From positions 1-61,463 of the forward strand of contig CALVUX010000010.1 of NCBI GenBank assembly GCA_944363715.1: a DNA stretch of 61,463 nt, written 5' to 3'. The stretch comes from an uncultured Bacilli bacterium (GTDB taxonomy: Bacteria; Bacillota_I; Bacilli_A; RF39; UBA660). Positions 24,255 to 34,342 of this stretch are shown here, piece after piece (within the stretch, counting starts at the first letter, position 1; each line of letters opens with the position of its first letter). The translations under genes and the position numbers were made by a program. The notes beneath the pieces are model-generated. The model did not search any database and was not told where the DNA came from. It was given only the letters and a program-made list of their open reading frames with translations.

Positions 24255-24287
24255 AAACATCTCTCACTTTCTTTTATTATTCTACCA

Positions 24288-24315
24288 TAAAAAGAAGCCT
24301 ATTTCCTAGACTTCT
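24288..24315 (-). terminator. terminator of pflB-pflA
   Basis: On the - strand AGAAGTCT pairs with AGGCTTCT (one mismatch) across the pflA stop codon, followed by TTTTTA. Confidence 0.7.
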
Positions 24316-25021
24316 CATATTTTTTCATAAACTTTTTATATAGTTCGTCACATTTATTAACATCCATCTCAGGTGTATCTTTTAATGGATTAGGAATATT
24401 AAGTTTTTGATACTTTTCAAAACCTAAGTGATGGAATGGTAGAAATTCTATTTTTTCAATATTTTTTATTTTCTTTAAATATTCTACTAAACCATCTAAA
24501 TATTCATCATTATCCATAATACCTGGAACAATTACTTGTCTAATCCAAACTGGTTTACCACTTTTATTTAACTCTTCGATAAACTTCTCTGACTCTTCTA
24601 TATCTCTTCCTGTTAAGTCTTTATAACCTTCTTTAGTAACGTGTTTAATATCTAAAATAACAAGATCTATTAACTCTAATATTTCTTTATATTTACCGAT
24701 ACCAACACCTGCTGTATCTAAGGCAATGTGGATACCTTCTTTTTTTAGTTTCTTACAGATATCTAATAAGAAATTAATTTGTAAAAGAGGTTCTCCACCA
24801 GAGAAAGTTACACCTCCATTATTTCTTTTAAAGTATGGTTTGTTACGAAGAATTTTTTTAACTAGTTCATTTGTATCATAGTTTACTTCATTCATAGCCC
24901 AAGTTTCTGGATTATGACAGTATTTACATCTTAGAGTACAACCATCTAAAAATACTACGGTTCTAATTCCTGGTCCATCTACAAGACCAAAGGTTTCAAG
25001 TGAATCTACGCTTGCTTTCAT
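24299..25021 (-). CDS. pflA: pyruvate formate-lyase activating enzyme
   Basis: Radical SAM enzyme that puts the glycyl radical on PflB anaerobically. The cluster motif C-x3-C-x2-C is in DGCTLRCKYCHNPETW (about 28-43), with GGVTFSGGEPLLQ (SAM binding) and VWIRQVIVPG after it. Length 240 is normal. Its ATG follows the pflB stop codon with no gap, so the pair is one operon ending at the hairpin across 24299. Confidence 0.97.
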   Translation of the reverse strand: MKASVDSLETFGLVDGPGIRTVVFLDGCTLRCKYCHNPETWAMNEVNYDTNELVKKILRNKPYFKRNNGGVTFSGGEPLLQINFLLDICKKLKKEGIHIALDTAGVGIGKYKEILELIDLVILDIKHVTKEGYKDLTGRDIEESEKFIEELNKSGKPVWIRQVIVPGIMDNDEYLDGLVEYLKKIKNIEKIEFLPFHHLGFEKYQKLNIPNPLKDTPEMDVNKCDELYKKFMKKYEKSRK

Positions 25022-27253
25022 TTACATCTTCTCGTGGAAAGTTCTTGAAATAACTTCTTCTTGTTGTTTTCTAGTTAAACGATTAAATCTAACAGCATAA
25101 CCTGATACTCTAATTGTTAATAATGGATATTTATCTGGATTATTCATAGCATCTATTAACATTTCTCTTTGTAAAACATTAACATTTAAGTGATGTGCTC
25201 CTTGTACGAAGTAACCATCAAGTAGACTTACTAAGTTATCAATTTGTTCATCTTTATTATGTCCTAAAGATGATGGAACAATTGAGAATGTATTAGAGAT
25301 ACCATCACGACAACAGTCAGCATAGTTAAGTTTTGCAACTGAGTTTAATGATGCAATGGCACCACTTGAATCTCTTCCATGCATTGGATTTGCTCCTGGT
25401 GCGAATGGTTCTCCTGCTTTACGTCCATCTGGAGTTGATCCTGTTTTACTACCATAAACTACGTTTGAAGTGATTGTTAATACTGATAATGTTGGTGTAG
25501 CGTTACGATAACATTTATGTTTAGATAATTCTTTATACATCTTATCAAGTATTTCTTTAGCGATATTATCTACTCTATCATCATCATTACCATATTTAGG
25601 ATAGTCTCCTTCTACTTCAAAGTCTATTGCAATACCCTCTTCATTTCTAATTGGTTTTACTTTAGCATACTTAATTGCAGAAAGTGAGTCTGTTGCAACT
25701 GATAGCCCTGCTACACCATAAGCCATTAGACGATTTACATTAGTATCGTGTAAAGCCATTTGTCCTGCTTCATAAGCATATTTATCATGCATATAGTGAA
25801 TAACATTCATTGCATTAGAATAAACTTCGGCAACTTTTTCTATTATCTTGAAGTATGCATCTTTTACTTTGTCATAATCAAGTACTTCATCAGTCATCTT
25901 AGGGAATCCTTCAACAACTAGATCACCTTTAACTTCATCAACACCACCGTTAATAGCATATAAAAGGGCTTTAGCAAGATTACAACGAGCTCCAAAGAAT
26001 TGCATATCTTTACCTTCTCTCATTGCAGATACACAACAAGCGATAGCATAGTCATCACCATATACTGGACGCATAACATCATCGTTTTCATATTGGATAG
26101 CATCTGTTTCAATACTCATCTTAGCACAGTATTTCTTAAAGTTTTCTGGTAATCCTCTCGCCCACAATACAGTCATATTTGGTTCAGGTGCAGTATCTAA
26201 GTTAGTTAGTGTATGTAAGATACGATAACTTGTCTTAGTTACCATACTCTTTCCTTCAGTAGTAACACCACCGATAGATGCAGTTACCCAAGTTGGATCA
26301 CCTGAGAATAACTCATCATAATCAGGTGTTCTTAAGTGTCTAACTAATCTTAGTTTAATAACAAACTGATCAATAATCTCTTGAATTTCTTTTTCAGTTA
26401 TTGTTCCATCATTTAAATCTCTTTCAAAGTAAATATCAAAGAAAGCATCAACTCTACCTAAACTCATAGCAGCACCATTATTTTCTTTAACTGATGCTAG
26501 ATAACCAAAGTAAGTCCATTGTACTGCTTCTTTACCATTACGTGCTGGTCTTGAGATATCAAAACCATAGCCTTTAGCCATTTTCTTAATTTCATCTAAA
26601 GCACGATATTGCATAGAAACATCTTCTCTTAATTGGATTAACTCATTAGTCATTGGTCCTAATAGTTTATTATCCCACTCATCTTTCTTTTGTTCCATTA
26701 GATAGTCAATACCATATAAAGCGACACGTCTATAATCACCAATTATTCTACCTCTACCATAAGCATCAGGTAGTCCTGTTAATAGACCTACATGTCTTGC
26801 TTTTCTAATCTCAGGTGTATAAGCATCAAAAACACCTTGATTATGAGTTTTACGGTATTCATTAAAATATTTATCAACTTCAGGATTTAATTTATATCCA
26901 TAAGCATCTAATTCTTGATAAACCATTCTAATTCCACCATAAGGATTAACTATTCTTTTTAGTGGAGCATCTGTTTGAAGTCCTACGATTACATCATCAT
27001 CTTTACTGATATAACCTGGATCAAAAGCATTAATCCCTGACATATGGTCAACATCAATATCAAGTACATGTTTTTTTAATTCTTCTTTTAATAGGTCACT
27101 ACATTTTCCCCAAACTCTATCAGTTTTCTCTGTAGTCCCTTCTAGGAAACTTTCATCTCCATCATATCCCTTATAGTTAGTTTTAATAAAATCACTAACA
27201 TTTATTTCTTTAGTCCAGGCTCCTTCTTTAAAGCCTTTCCATTCTTCTCTCAT
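25022..27253 (-). CDS. pflB: formate acetyltransferase (pyruvate formate-lyase)
   Basis: Converts pyruvate and CoA to acetyl-CoA and formate in anaerobic mixed-acid fermentation. The catalytic Cys pair is in IACCVSAM, and the radical Gly in RVSGYAVRF near residue 718 of 743. [18 protein letters not shown] and the [20 protein letters not shown] block are classical. AAGGAGG is 9 nt before the ATG, and TGGTATAAT, an extended -10, lies upstream. Normal length, no lesions. Confidence 0.98.
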   Translation of the reverse strand: MREEWKGFKEGAWTKEINVSDFIKTNYKGYDGDESFLEGTTEKTDRVWGKCSDLLKEELKKHVLDIDVDHMSGINAFDPGYISKDDDVIVGLQTDAPLKRIVNPYGGIRMVYQELDAYGYKLNPEVDKYFNEYRKTHNQGVFDAYTPEIRKARHVGLLTGLPDAYGRGRIIGDYRRVALYGIDYLMEQKKDEWDNKLLGPMTNELIQLREDVSMQYRALDEIKKMAKGYGFDISRPARNGKEAVQWTYFGYLASVKENNGAAMSLGRVDAFFDIYFERDLNDGTITEKEIQEIIDQFVIKLRLVRHLRTPDYDELFSGDPTWVTASIGGVTTEGKSMVTKTSYRILHTLTNLDTAPEPNMTVLWARGLPENFKKYCAKMSIETDAIQYENDDVMRPVYGDDYAIACCVSAMREGKDMQFFGARCNLAKALLYAINGGVDEVKGDLVVEGFPKMTDEVLDYDKVKDAYFKIIEKVAEVYSNAMNVIHYMHDKYAYEAGQMALHDTNVNRLMAYGVAGLSVATDSLSAIKYAKVKPIRNEEGIAIDFEVEGDYPKYGNDDDRVDNIAKEILDKMYKELSKHKCYRNATPTLSVLTITSNVVYGSKTGSTPDGRKAGEPFAPGANPMHGRDSSGAIASLNSVAKLNYADCCRDGISNTFSIVPSSLGHNKDEQIDNLVSLLDGYFVQGAHHLNVNVLQREMLIDAMNNPDKYPLLTIRVSGYAVRFNRLTRKQQEEVISRTFHEKM

Positions 27254-27305
27254 TCTTTCATACCTCCTTGCATTCTTATTATACCATTAAATGTGTAATT
27301 TCATT

Positions 27306-27333
27306 AAAAAAAATACTATTCTTGACAGTATTT
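27306..27333 (-). terminator. terminator of the 54-aa membrane protein gene
   Basis: AAATACT (27311-27317) pairs with AGTATTT (27327-27333); on the - strand followed by eight T residues. Confidence 0.85.
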
Positions 27334-27334
27334 T

Positions 27335-27499
27335 TTAAGCATAGATACTTGTAATGATAATAGTTGCAACTAAAGCGATTAGAAATAGTACTAAACTAGT
27401 TACCCATACTTTCTTTTGTTTCTTTTTATAACCTAATATAAATAAAGCGATTAAAGCAATATACAAAATTGCAAATAAAATAATCATACCAATTCTCAT
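27335..27499 (-). CDS. 54-aa membrane protein, two helices
   Basis: The ORF codes for 54 residues: MRIGMIILFAILYIALIALF (helix 1), a basic turn GYKKKQKKVW, then helix 2 (VTSLVLFLIALVATIIITSI). Promoter, ribosome-binding site (AAGGTG, 6 nt before ATG) and terminator are all good, so it is a real small gene although below common ORF cut-offs. A two-helix hairpin with a positive loop inside is predicted. The remainder of the 27254-27633 interval holds only its promoter and that of pflB. Confidence 0.75.
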   Translation of the reverse strand: MRIGMIILFAILYIALIALFILGYKKKQKKVWVTSLVLFLIALVATIIITSIYA

Positions 27500-27524
27500 T
27501 AATTACACCTTCTATTCTATAAGT

Positions 27525-27553
27525 ATTATATCAATAGTTTTAGTAAGATACAA
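27525..27553 (-). promoter_or_regulatory. promoter of the 54-aa membrane protein gene
   Basis: On the - strand TTGTAT (27548-27553), 17-bp spacer and TATAAT (27525-27530). Confidence 0.8.
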
Positions 27554-27633
27554 TTGTTAAAATTTACCTAAAATATTTTTGCTATTTTAATTAGAATTAA
27601 CATTTGACAAGTAGAAATAGTTATCATTTATTT

Positions 27634-28896
27634 TTAATCTTTTAAAGTTCCAATTGATACTACATATATTCCATCATCTCGTTTATATGAATAATCTGCC
27701 CCTGTTAATACCATTAAAAATGATGGTTCTTTATATTTATCTGTATCTACATTTTCTTTAAATTTAGTTAAATTTGAAACTGCATCAGGAATTTCTCCTG
27801 CTCCTAATTTAATTTCAATTGCTCCCCATTTACCATCAGCTGTTTCTAAAATACAATCTACTTCAAAATTATTTTTATCTCTATAATAAGATAATCTTGC
27901 ATCAATAGCATCAGCATATATCTTTAAATCTCTCATACACATATTTTCAAAGACGAAGCCTGTAAAATTTAAATCATTTATTAAATCTTCTCTTTTCAAA
28001 TTTAATGTCGCTATTACAATGGAAGGATCAACTAATTCTAATTTAGGTGAAACTCTTAAAGGAGTTTTAGATCTTAAATTAAGATTTGTAGCAGGAATAT
28101 ATTCTAATATATATAGTTTTTCTAAGGTATTTAAATAATCATCTAATGTAGGCCTTGAAACTTCACTAGCAAATTCTGTTTTAACATTTTCTAAAATAGT
28201 ACTTTTACTTACATTTGTTGATATATTCCTAGAGATACTCTTTAAAACTGCCCTCATTTTTGAAGTATTTCGGATGGTACCATCTACAGTTTTTATTTCT
28301 TCGTTTAATAAACTTTGAACATAATCTTTAGAAATTTTATATTTATTATCTCCATCAATATTTAAAGATTCAGGCCACCCACCTCTTATCATAGCATTGA
28401 TTAAGCCGTCAAAGTCTAGTTCTGATATTCCTGATATATCATTACCATTTATAATATCATTTAAAGATACACTACCAGTAGATTCTAAAGATTCATATAA
28501 TGACATAGGTCTCATAAGTAACTTTGTAATTCTCCCAGTTCCAGTATGCATAACACTGTCTTCCTGTGGTCTAGCAGAACCAGTTAAAATATATTGTCCT
28601 TTTAGTCCTGTATGATCAATATCCATTCTTATAGAATCCCAAAGGACAGGATACATTTGCCATTCATCAAATAGTCTTGGTTTTTCACCTTCTAAAAATA
28701 ATGATGGTTTAGTTTGATTTGTTTTATCATATTGCATCTTTTTATCAGGATCTTGAAATTCAATATAACTTTTGGCGAATTGTTTTGCTGTAGTTGATTT
28801 TCCACACCATTTACATCCTTCAATTAAAACTGCTCCCATATATTCGAGTTTATTTTGTAATACTTTATCTACAATTCTAGGTAAATATTTTTCCAT
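27634..28896 (-). CDS. AAA-type ATPase with DUF4143 domain
   Basis: N-terminal AAA_14 domain with Walker A EGCKWCGKSTT (about 25-35), RLFDEWQMYP as Walker B and LTGSARPQ as sensor. The C-terminal DUF4143 domain (about 190-400) has YYRDKNNFEVDCIL then WGAIEIKLG, the D-x(n)-E-x-K core of a PD-(D/E)XK nuclease-like fold. Family members are mostly uncharacterised, often near toxin-antitoxin or mobile loci. Upstream lie the repeats at 28957-29013. GGAGGAG precedes the ATG. Confidence 0.92.
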   Translation of the reverse strand: MEKYLPRIVDKVLQNKLEYMGAVLIEGCKWCGKSTTAKQFAKSYIEFQDPDKKMQYDKTNQTKPSLFLEGEKPRLFDEWQMYPVLWDSIRMDIDHTGLKGQYILTGSARPQEDSVMHTGTGRITKLLMRPMSLYESLESTGSVSLNDIINGNDISGISELDFDGLINAMIRGGWPESLNIDGDNKYKISKDYVQSLLNEEIKTVDGTIRNTSKMRAVLKSISRNISTNVSKSTILENVKTEFASEVSRPTLDDYLNTLEKLYILEYIPATNLNLRSKTPLRVSPKLELVDPSIVIATLNLKREDLINDLNFTGFVFENMCMRDLKIYADAIDARLSYYRDKNNFEVDCILETADGKWGAIEIKLGAGEIPDAVSNLTKFKENVDTDKYKEPSFLMVLTGADYSYKRDDGIYVVSIGTLKD

Positions 28897-28956
28897 TAAT
28901 ATCTCCTCCTAATTAAATTATACTATATTTTTAAGTTTTTGTTAATGTTTATTTTA

Positions 28957-29013
28957 CATTTTGGCTCACTTTCATTTTGCATTTTGGCTGTATTTTGCTT
29001 TATCTTTTGGCTA
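28957..29013. repeat. short repeats in the leader of the DUF4143 ATPase gene
   Basis: CATTTTGGCT-type units recur at 28957, 28980 and, degenerate, near 29002, with CATTTTG also at 28973. On the - strand they read AGCCAAAATG and lie 60-120 bp before the ATPase start. Confidence 0.65.
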
Positions 29014-29024
29014 TTCAATATTTT

Positions 29025-29411
29025 CTAATTATTAAACCTTAATAAATAACCATCAGGATCTTGAATTAAAAACTCTTTATCTAAATATGTTTTATCATTA
29101 ACATCGTATTCATTTGTCATTATGTCTTTAAAGAATGTTATATTTTTATTAACTAATTCTTGATAATAGTTATCTATATCACTTACAGTCATGCTTATAT
29201 TTATACCCCTACCAAAGGGATACTCTAACTTTCCTGTATTCCAGTTATCATTAATTTCTTCTATCATTAATTGATTACCTTCTAATTCTAAAAAGGCAAA
29301 TTTATCTTCTTTTCTTTCATACATTATTTTAAATCCTAGAGTAAGGTAAAACTCTTTACTTTTATCTATATTAGTTACACTTAATTCTGGTATTAATTTG
29401 TTAAATTTCAT
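29025..29411 (-). CDS. VOC family protein (glyoxalase/bleomycin-resistance type)
   Basis: 128 residues with the paired beta-alpha-beta-beta-beta units of the vicinal-oxygen-chelate fold: NKLIPELSVTNIDKSKEFYLTLGFKIMYE at the start, FAFLELEGNQLMIEE, then NISMTVSDIDNYYQELVNK and IQDPDGYLLRF. It resembles bleomycin-resistance proteins more than glyoxalase I (few His/Glu ligands). AAGGAATT stands before the ATG. Monogenic. Confidence 0.88.
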   Translation of the reverse strand: MKFNKLIPELSVTNIDKSKEFYLTLGFKIMYERKEDKFAFLELEGNQLMIEEINDNWNTGKLEYPFGRGINISMTVSDIDNYYQELVNKNITFFKDIMTNEYDVNDKTYLDKEFLIQDPDGYLLRFNN

Positions 29412-29510
29412 AATAAATTCCTTCCTTTGTTACAATTATATCATTTACTAGACTATAATAATAACTTATTTTCTTATTAAGAATAAACTATATTGGAAAG
29501 GAGAATTGCT

Positions 29511-29993
<483 letters not shown>

Positions 29994-30018
29994 AAACTCA
30001 CATTATCGTGAGTTTTTT
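29994..30018. terminator. terminator of the collagen-like gene, shared with tspO
   Basis: A perfect 8-bp stem AAACTCAC/GTGAGTTT, 6-nt loop and T run, between convergent genes. Confidence 0.88.
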
Positions 30019-30463
30019 AGTTTAATAGAAATATACCAATATTAAGGTACGTAGCAAATAATAGCCAGATAAGATAAGGAATTTGTAAGTAACCACTTAT
30101 TTTATTATTCTTCAATAATTCTTTAATCATAACTATAACTAATATTATTAAAAGAATTATCCAAAGAAAAGCAGTAAAGTACATTTTTAAAACAAAGAAT
30201 ATTATAGGCCAAAAGAAATTTACTAAAAGTTGTAATATGTATATTTGATTTAAGTCTTTATCATTTTCTTTGTCTTTGGTAGCAATAAAGTAAGATATTC
30301 CCATTAAAATATAAAGTATAGTCCAAACTATAGGAAATATATAGGATGGAGGGCTAAGTGGAGGCTTTACCATATCTCCGTAATTCATATAACCTGATAT
30401 AATTAAGCCTACTAATACCCCTCCTACTATTGGCAATAAACTATAAATTATTCTTTTAATCAT
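30017..30463 (-). CDS. TspO/MBR family protein
   Basis: Five hydrophobic segments in 148 residues; the loop PLSPPSYIFPIVWTILYILM (about 37-56) is the family's W-x-P signature, and NFFWPIIFF is the conserved fourth-helix motif. TspO proteins bind porphyrins and similar ligands in the membrane; in bacteria the role varies. GGAGGACTTT before the ATG. Convergent with the collagen-like gene. Confidence 0.93.
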   Translation of the reverse strand: MIKRIIYSLLPIVGGVLVGLIISGYMNYGDMVKPPLSPPSYIFPIVWTILYILMGISYFIATKDKENDKDLNQIYILQLLVNFFWPIIFFVLKMYFTAFLWIILLIILVIVMIKELLKNNKISGYLQIPYLIWLLFATYLNIGIFLLN

Positions 30464-30539
30464 AAAGTCCTCCTTAATATATTTATATGCAACTATTACT
30501 TTTTTATAAGTCTTTCATAAAATATATAGAGGTGTATTT

Positions 30540-31631
30540 ATGAGTAAATATAAAGTATGTGTTTATACTATATGTTTAAATGAAGAGAAATTTGTTGATA
30601 GATGGTATGAATCTATGAAAGAAGCTGATGAGATTTATGTTCTTGATACAGGTTCTACTGATAATACGGTAGAAAAACTAAAAGAAAAAGGTGTTCATGT
30701 AGAGGTTAAAAAAATAGAGCCTTGGAGATTTGATGTAGCAAGAAATGAGTCTTTAAAATTAGTTCCAGTTGATACTGATATTTGTGTATGTACTGATTTA
30801 GATGAAGTATTCTTACCTGGTTGGAGAGATGAGTTAGAGAAAGCTTGGCATGATAATACTACAAGACTTAGATATATTTATAACTGGTATTTAGATGAAA
30901 ACAATAATCCTATAATAAGTTTTTATTATGAGAAGATTCATAAAAGATTAGGTTATTCTTGGTATCATCCAGTTCATGAAATATTAAAGTATGATGGGGT
31001 TGAAACTTTTAATGTTACTGATAATATTATTTTAAATCATTATCCTGATAGAACTAAGTCTAGAAGTAGTTATCTTCCTTTACTTGAAATCTCCGTTAAA
31101 GAAGATCCTAATGATGATAGAAATATGCATTACTTAGGTCGTGAATATATGTATTATGGTAAATATAACGAAGCGATTGATACTTTGATTAAGCATTTAA
31201 ATTTAGAAAATGCTACTTGGAAAGATGAGCGATGTGCTTCTATGAGATTTATTGGTAGATGTTATAAGTACTTAAAAAGATATGATGAAGCGAAGATGTG
31301 GCTTCTAAAAGCAATTAAGGAAGCGCCATACTTAAGAGATCCTTATATGGAAATGGCCCTACTCTATTATTCTTTAGAGGATTATGATAATACTATTCAT
31401 TATGTAAATCTTGCTTTAAATATAAAAAGTCATACTAAGAGTTATATAAATGAGACGTTTAGTTTTGGTTATACTCCATATGACTTATTAAGTATTTCAT
31501 ACTATAATAAAGGAGAAATAGAAGCTAGTAAGGTATTCTTAGAGAAAGCAATAAAGATAGAGCCAAACGATGAGAGGCTTAATAATAACTTAAAGATAAT
31601 TAATGAGAAGTTAAAAGAAACTACTGAGTAA
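30540..31631 (+). CDS. family 2 glycosyltransferase fused to TPR repeats
   Basis: Residues 1-190 are a GT-A domain: VYTICLNEEKFVDRWYES, VLDTGSTDNTVE and VCTDLDEVFLPGW (DxD motif). Residues 195-360 are about four tetratricopeptide repeats (YGKYNEAIDTLIKHL, YKRYDEAKMWLLKAI, LEDYDNTIHYVNLALN and the C-terminal AIKIEPNDERL). The arrangement is that of SPBc2 SunS-like/lipopolysaccharide GT2 proteins; a sugar is probably added to a protein or surface glycan. GAGGTG before the ATG; monocistronic. Confidence 0.92.
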   Translation: MSKYKVCVYTICLNEEKFVDRWYESMKEADEIYVLDTGSTDNTVEKLKEKGVHVEVKKIEPWRFDVARNESLKLVPVDTDICVCTDLDEVFLPGWRDELEKAWHDNTTRLRYIYNWYLDENNNPIISFYYEKIHKRLGYSWYHPVHEILKYDGVETFNVTDNIILNHYPDRTKSRSSYLPLLEISVKEDPNDDRNMHYLGREYMYYGKYNEAIDTLIKHLNLENATWKDERCASMRFIGRCYKYLKRYDEAKMWLLKAIKEAPYLRDPYMEMALLYYSLEDYDNTIHYVNLALNIKSHTKSYINETFSFGYTPYDLLSISYYNKGEIEASKVFLEKAIKIEPNDERLNNNLKIINEKLKETTE

Positions 31632-31648
31632 ATTTTCAGTAGTTTTAA
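31618..31648. terminator. bidirectional terminator
   Basis: A perfect 10-bp stem AAACTACTGA/TCAGTAGTTT between convergent genes. The core matches the stem at 10927-10954 almost base for base, a recurring terminator type. Confidence 0.88.
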
Positions 31649-32409
31649 TCTATGAAGTCAAAACCTTTTATTTTTACCTTACTTCTTCTATATTTATCAC
31701 GTTTTTCTAAAGGTACAGTTTTACAGATTGACTCAAGTTCCATTTTTAATCTTAATTCTTTATCAGAAATCATATAATCGGGTAAAGACCAATTAACATA
31801 CTTACCTTGTTTTTCATTATAGACTTGTTTAGGGATTTGATATATCTTATAGTCATGTAAAATATAATCATAGAAGGTCTCATAGATATTAAATTTTGAT
31901 GTAGTAATCGTTCTATAAAGGGTACTTTCAACAGAATCATAATTACAAGCCATTACTAAAATATCTTTTAAAAATCTATCTCTTCCTATAAAGTTTTCTG
32001 TTTCTTTCTTTATCCCGGTAGCGTAAGACAAATCAACATATTCATTTATGTCATCCCAAATAGTATATTTACTTTTATAAACATTGATTAAATATTTTAC
32101 TAAAGCTAAACGCATTTTTTGTTCTTTGGGATTAACATCATATTCTCTTGTACATAGAGCATGTTCCCAATCTATTAAATTTTGTAATATCTCCTCTTTA
32201 GTAAAGTATCTTAATTCATCTTCATCTGGATTAGTATAACTCATGAAAAATGGAAGAACGAATCCACCTGCGTGAGCAACTCTTGCATAACCATCGACAT
32301 CAAAAAGTGTTCCTTCAGGGGTAATATAAGTTCCATCATTCCACCACTTTTTATCATTTTTATCTCTTTTTCCAAATCTTTCAACATAGTTATCATAATA
32401 ATAAGTCAT
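31645..32409 (-). CDS. hypothetical protein, 254 aa
   Basis: Not recognised. Rich in Tyr, Asp and Lys, no membrane segment or signal. It opens with MTYYYDNYVERFGKRDKNDK, contains a Gly/Pro/Phe-rich stretch HAGGFVLPFFMSYTNP and a helical remainder with a conserved-looking WEHALCTREYD. The aromatic content and two His suggest a folded enzyme, but no catalytic signature can be named. GGAGGAATA before the ATG; divergent from the 32527 gene. Confidence 0.6.
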   Translation of the reverse strand: MTYYYDNYVERFGKRDKNDKKWWNDGTYITPEGTLFDVDGYARVAHAGGFVLPFFMSYTNPDEDELRYFTKEEILQNLIDWEHALCTREYDVNPKEQKMRLALVKYLINVYKSKYTIWDDINEYVDLSYATGIKKETENFIGRDRFLKDILVMACNYDSVESTLYRTITTSKFNIYETFYDYILHDYKIYQIPKQVYNEKQGKYVNWSLPDYMISDKELRLKMELESICKTVPLEKRDKYRRSKVKIKGFDFID

Positions 32410-32476
32410 AGATATTCCTCCAATTAATAAATTAGTTTTATAATATCACATTTTTATATGTTTCACACTAATTTGT

Positions 32477-32505
32477 TTGCTATTTCCCCTTCTTTTCATT
32501 ATAAT
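32477..32505 (+). promoter_or_regulatory. promoter of the 32527 gene
   Basis: TTGCTA (32477-32482), 17-bp spacer, perfect TATAAT (32500-32505). Confidence 0.75.
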
Positions 32506-32526
32506 AACTAGCATGGAGGGAGTACT

Positions 32527-33315
32527 ATGAAAGAAAAAGAAGCTTTAGGTATTAATGATTATGACTTTATTTATTATGAACTTAGTCCAGAACAACAGCC
32601 TATTGAAGAAGTAATTAAAACAAGTGAATTTATTGAAAATGACTTTGCTAATTACCTAAAGGAAAATTATCCTAATTATTATAGTAAAAACATAAGAATT
32701 AAGTTTATAAACTGGGGACATATGGAAGTTGTTTATGTCTTAGATAATGGGCATAAAAAATATACTTTATTAATGGGACAACCTAATTTAGAATATGGTA
32801 AAGTAAAGAGTGAATATGACAACTTAAAAATCCTTAGTAAAAATAATGATGATGTAGTTAGTCCCCTACTTTATTATGGTAGTCCTAAGTATAATAGAGA
32901 AATTTATATGACTCCTTACTATTATCAAGCTAGATGTATAAGTTATTTAGATGAAAAGTTAGGTATTTATGTACCTGAACCTGATTATCACTTTGAAGAG
33001 TTTAAGGAAGATGATAAAGATGTTATTGAAGAAGTTATTACTGCTAAGATAATATCTTTATATAATCAAAATACTCATATTGGTCTTGATGAGTTTAATG
33101 TTAATAGTGGTGACTTTATTTTAGAAAAAGGATTTGAAGATACTATAAATAATGTTAACAATGTATTTAATGATATGAAAGTAATTGCAGCAAGGAAACT
33201 AGTTAATATGTCATTAGATGATTATATAGATTTAATTTATGAAAGACTTGAGATGTTTGATAGTAAAAACATTGATAAAGGTATAGAATTAGGCTTTAGT
33301 AAAGTCAAAAAATAG
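32527..33315 (+). CDS. hypothetical protein, possible kinase-fold relative
   Basis: Not recognised. The middle part (about 80-140: a YTLLMGQPNLEYGKVKSEYD strand-turn-helix, then LKILSKNNDDVVSPLLYYG and REIYMTPYY) follows the pattern of the N-lobe of aminoglycoside-phosphotransferase/protein-kinase-like folds, with Glu in the C-helix position (EYDNLKIL) and a hinge-like IYMTPYY. No HxD or DFG triad is seen downstream, so activity is doubtful. GGAGGG stands before the ATG. Confidence 0.5.
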   Translation: MKEKEALGINDYDFIYYELSPEQQPIEEVIKTSEFIENDFANYLKENYPNYYSKNIRIKFINWGHMEVVYVLDNGHKKYTLLMGQPNLEYGKVKSEYDNLKILSKNNDDVVSPLLYYGSPKYNREIYMTPYYYQARCISYLDEKLGIYVPEPDYHFEEFKEDDKDVIEEVITAKIISLYNQNTHIGLDEFNVNSGDFILEKGFEDTINNVNNVFNDMKVIAARKLVNMSLDDYIDLIYERLEMFDSKNIDKGIELGFSKVKK

Positions 33316-33371
33316 ATAAATATTATGAGATTTAACGTTATAATAAGTTGCTTATAAGGAACGACATAAAT

Positions 33372-33400
33372 TTGACAAAATAATGTAGATATGTTATAAT
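33372..33400 (+). promoter_or_regulatory. consensus sigma-A promoter of the metallophosphoesterase gene
   Basis: TTGACA (33372-33377), exactly 17 bp, TATAAT (33395-33400). This is the best promoter in the window and implies high transcription of the next gene. Confidence 0.92.
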
Positions 33401-33433
33401 ATGGCTACATTAAATTTAAAGGGGGGTAATATT

Positions 33434-34309
33434 ATGGCTCATATAACTAATGTTAATATTAATACCGATAAAATAGATAGAGATAGGAGAATACTTTCTC
33501 TTAGTGATTTTCATTTAACAGAGGATAAAGGATTTGAACACTTAAAAGAAATAAAAAGCAAAACTGATATGACAAAAATATCACATATTGTAATGCCTGG
33601 GGATATTATCAATGATGTTAATGAACTAAAAGATAATAAATTTAGAAATAAAGTGTTACAAGCATTATCAGATTTTGCTGATGATAAACACGTATTTTTA
33701 AGTGCTGGTAATCACGATCAAATGACACTTAATAATAAAGAATGGCAAAGAGGAGATTATTCTTTGCTACAAGAGACTATTAAAGAATTGCCTAAGTTTC
33801 ATTTATTGGAAAATGGCGAAACAATAACTGCTAATGATATTACATATAGTGCTTTTTCTCCTGATTATTCTTATTATGAAGATGAGAATAAAGAAAGAAA
33901 AGATTTAGAGTCTGAAAGTGATTATGAAGAAGCATTTATGAAAAATTATAATGCTAGTCTATTTGATAATACTACATTTAATATTTTATTAACACATGAA
34001 CCTCAATCTATTATTAAACTTAGTACAAAAAAAGGTAGTTGTATCCAAGATAATACTGACTTAGTTTTATCTGGTCACATGCATGATGGAATGGTACCAC
34101 ACTTTTTTAAGAGATTTTGTGGTAACATAGGAGTTATTTCACCTCAGATGCAAATATTTCCAAAATATGCACATGGAACTGTAAATGTTGGAGATACTAC
34201 TTTTGTTATTAATGGACCTGTTAATGCTAGAGTTGAAAGTAGTTTAATTAACGAATTATATGGTTCTAATGCGACTGTTATTGATTTAGTAAAAACAAAG
34301 AGACGATAA
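33434..34309 (+). CDS. calcineurin-like metallophosphoesterase
   Basis: About 291 residues with all five metal-binding blocks: SLSDFHLTED, MPGDIIND, SAGNHDQM, LLTHEP and SGHMHDG. It belongs to the general phosphohydrolase superfamily; the substrate is unknown. Start is ATG 33434 with a long GGGGGG ribosome-binding site; the upstream ATG at 33401 abuts the -10 and cannot be used. Strong promoter and own terminator. Confidence 0.92.
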   Translation: MAHITNVNINTDKIDRDRRILSLSDFHLTEDKGFEHLKEIKSKTDMTKISHIVMPGDIINDVNELKDNKFRNKVLQALSDFADDKHVFLSAGNHDQMTLNNKEWQRGDYSLLQETIKELPKFHLLENGETITANDITYSAFSPDYSYYEDENKERKDLESESDYEEAFMKNYNASLFDNTTFNILLTHEPQSIIKLSTKKGSCIQDNTDLVLSGHMHDGMVPHFFKRFCGNIGVISPQMQIFPKYAHGTVNVGDTTFVINGPVNARVESSLINELYGSNATVIDLVKTKRR

Positions 34310-34342
34310 AAGACTATTGCAAGCTTTACAATAGTCTTTTTA
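34309..34342. terminator. bidirectional terminator
   Basis: An 11-bp perfect stem AAAGACTATTG/CAATAGTCTTT, 9-nt loop, T run; shared with the convergent gene that ends at 34343. Confidence 0.9.
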
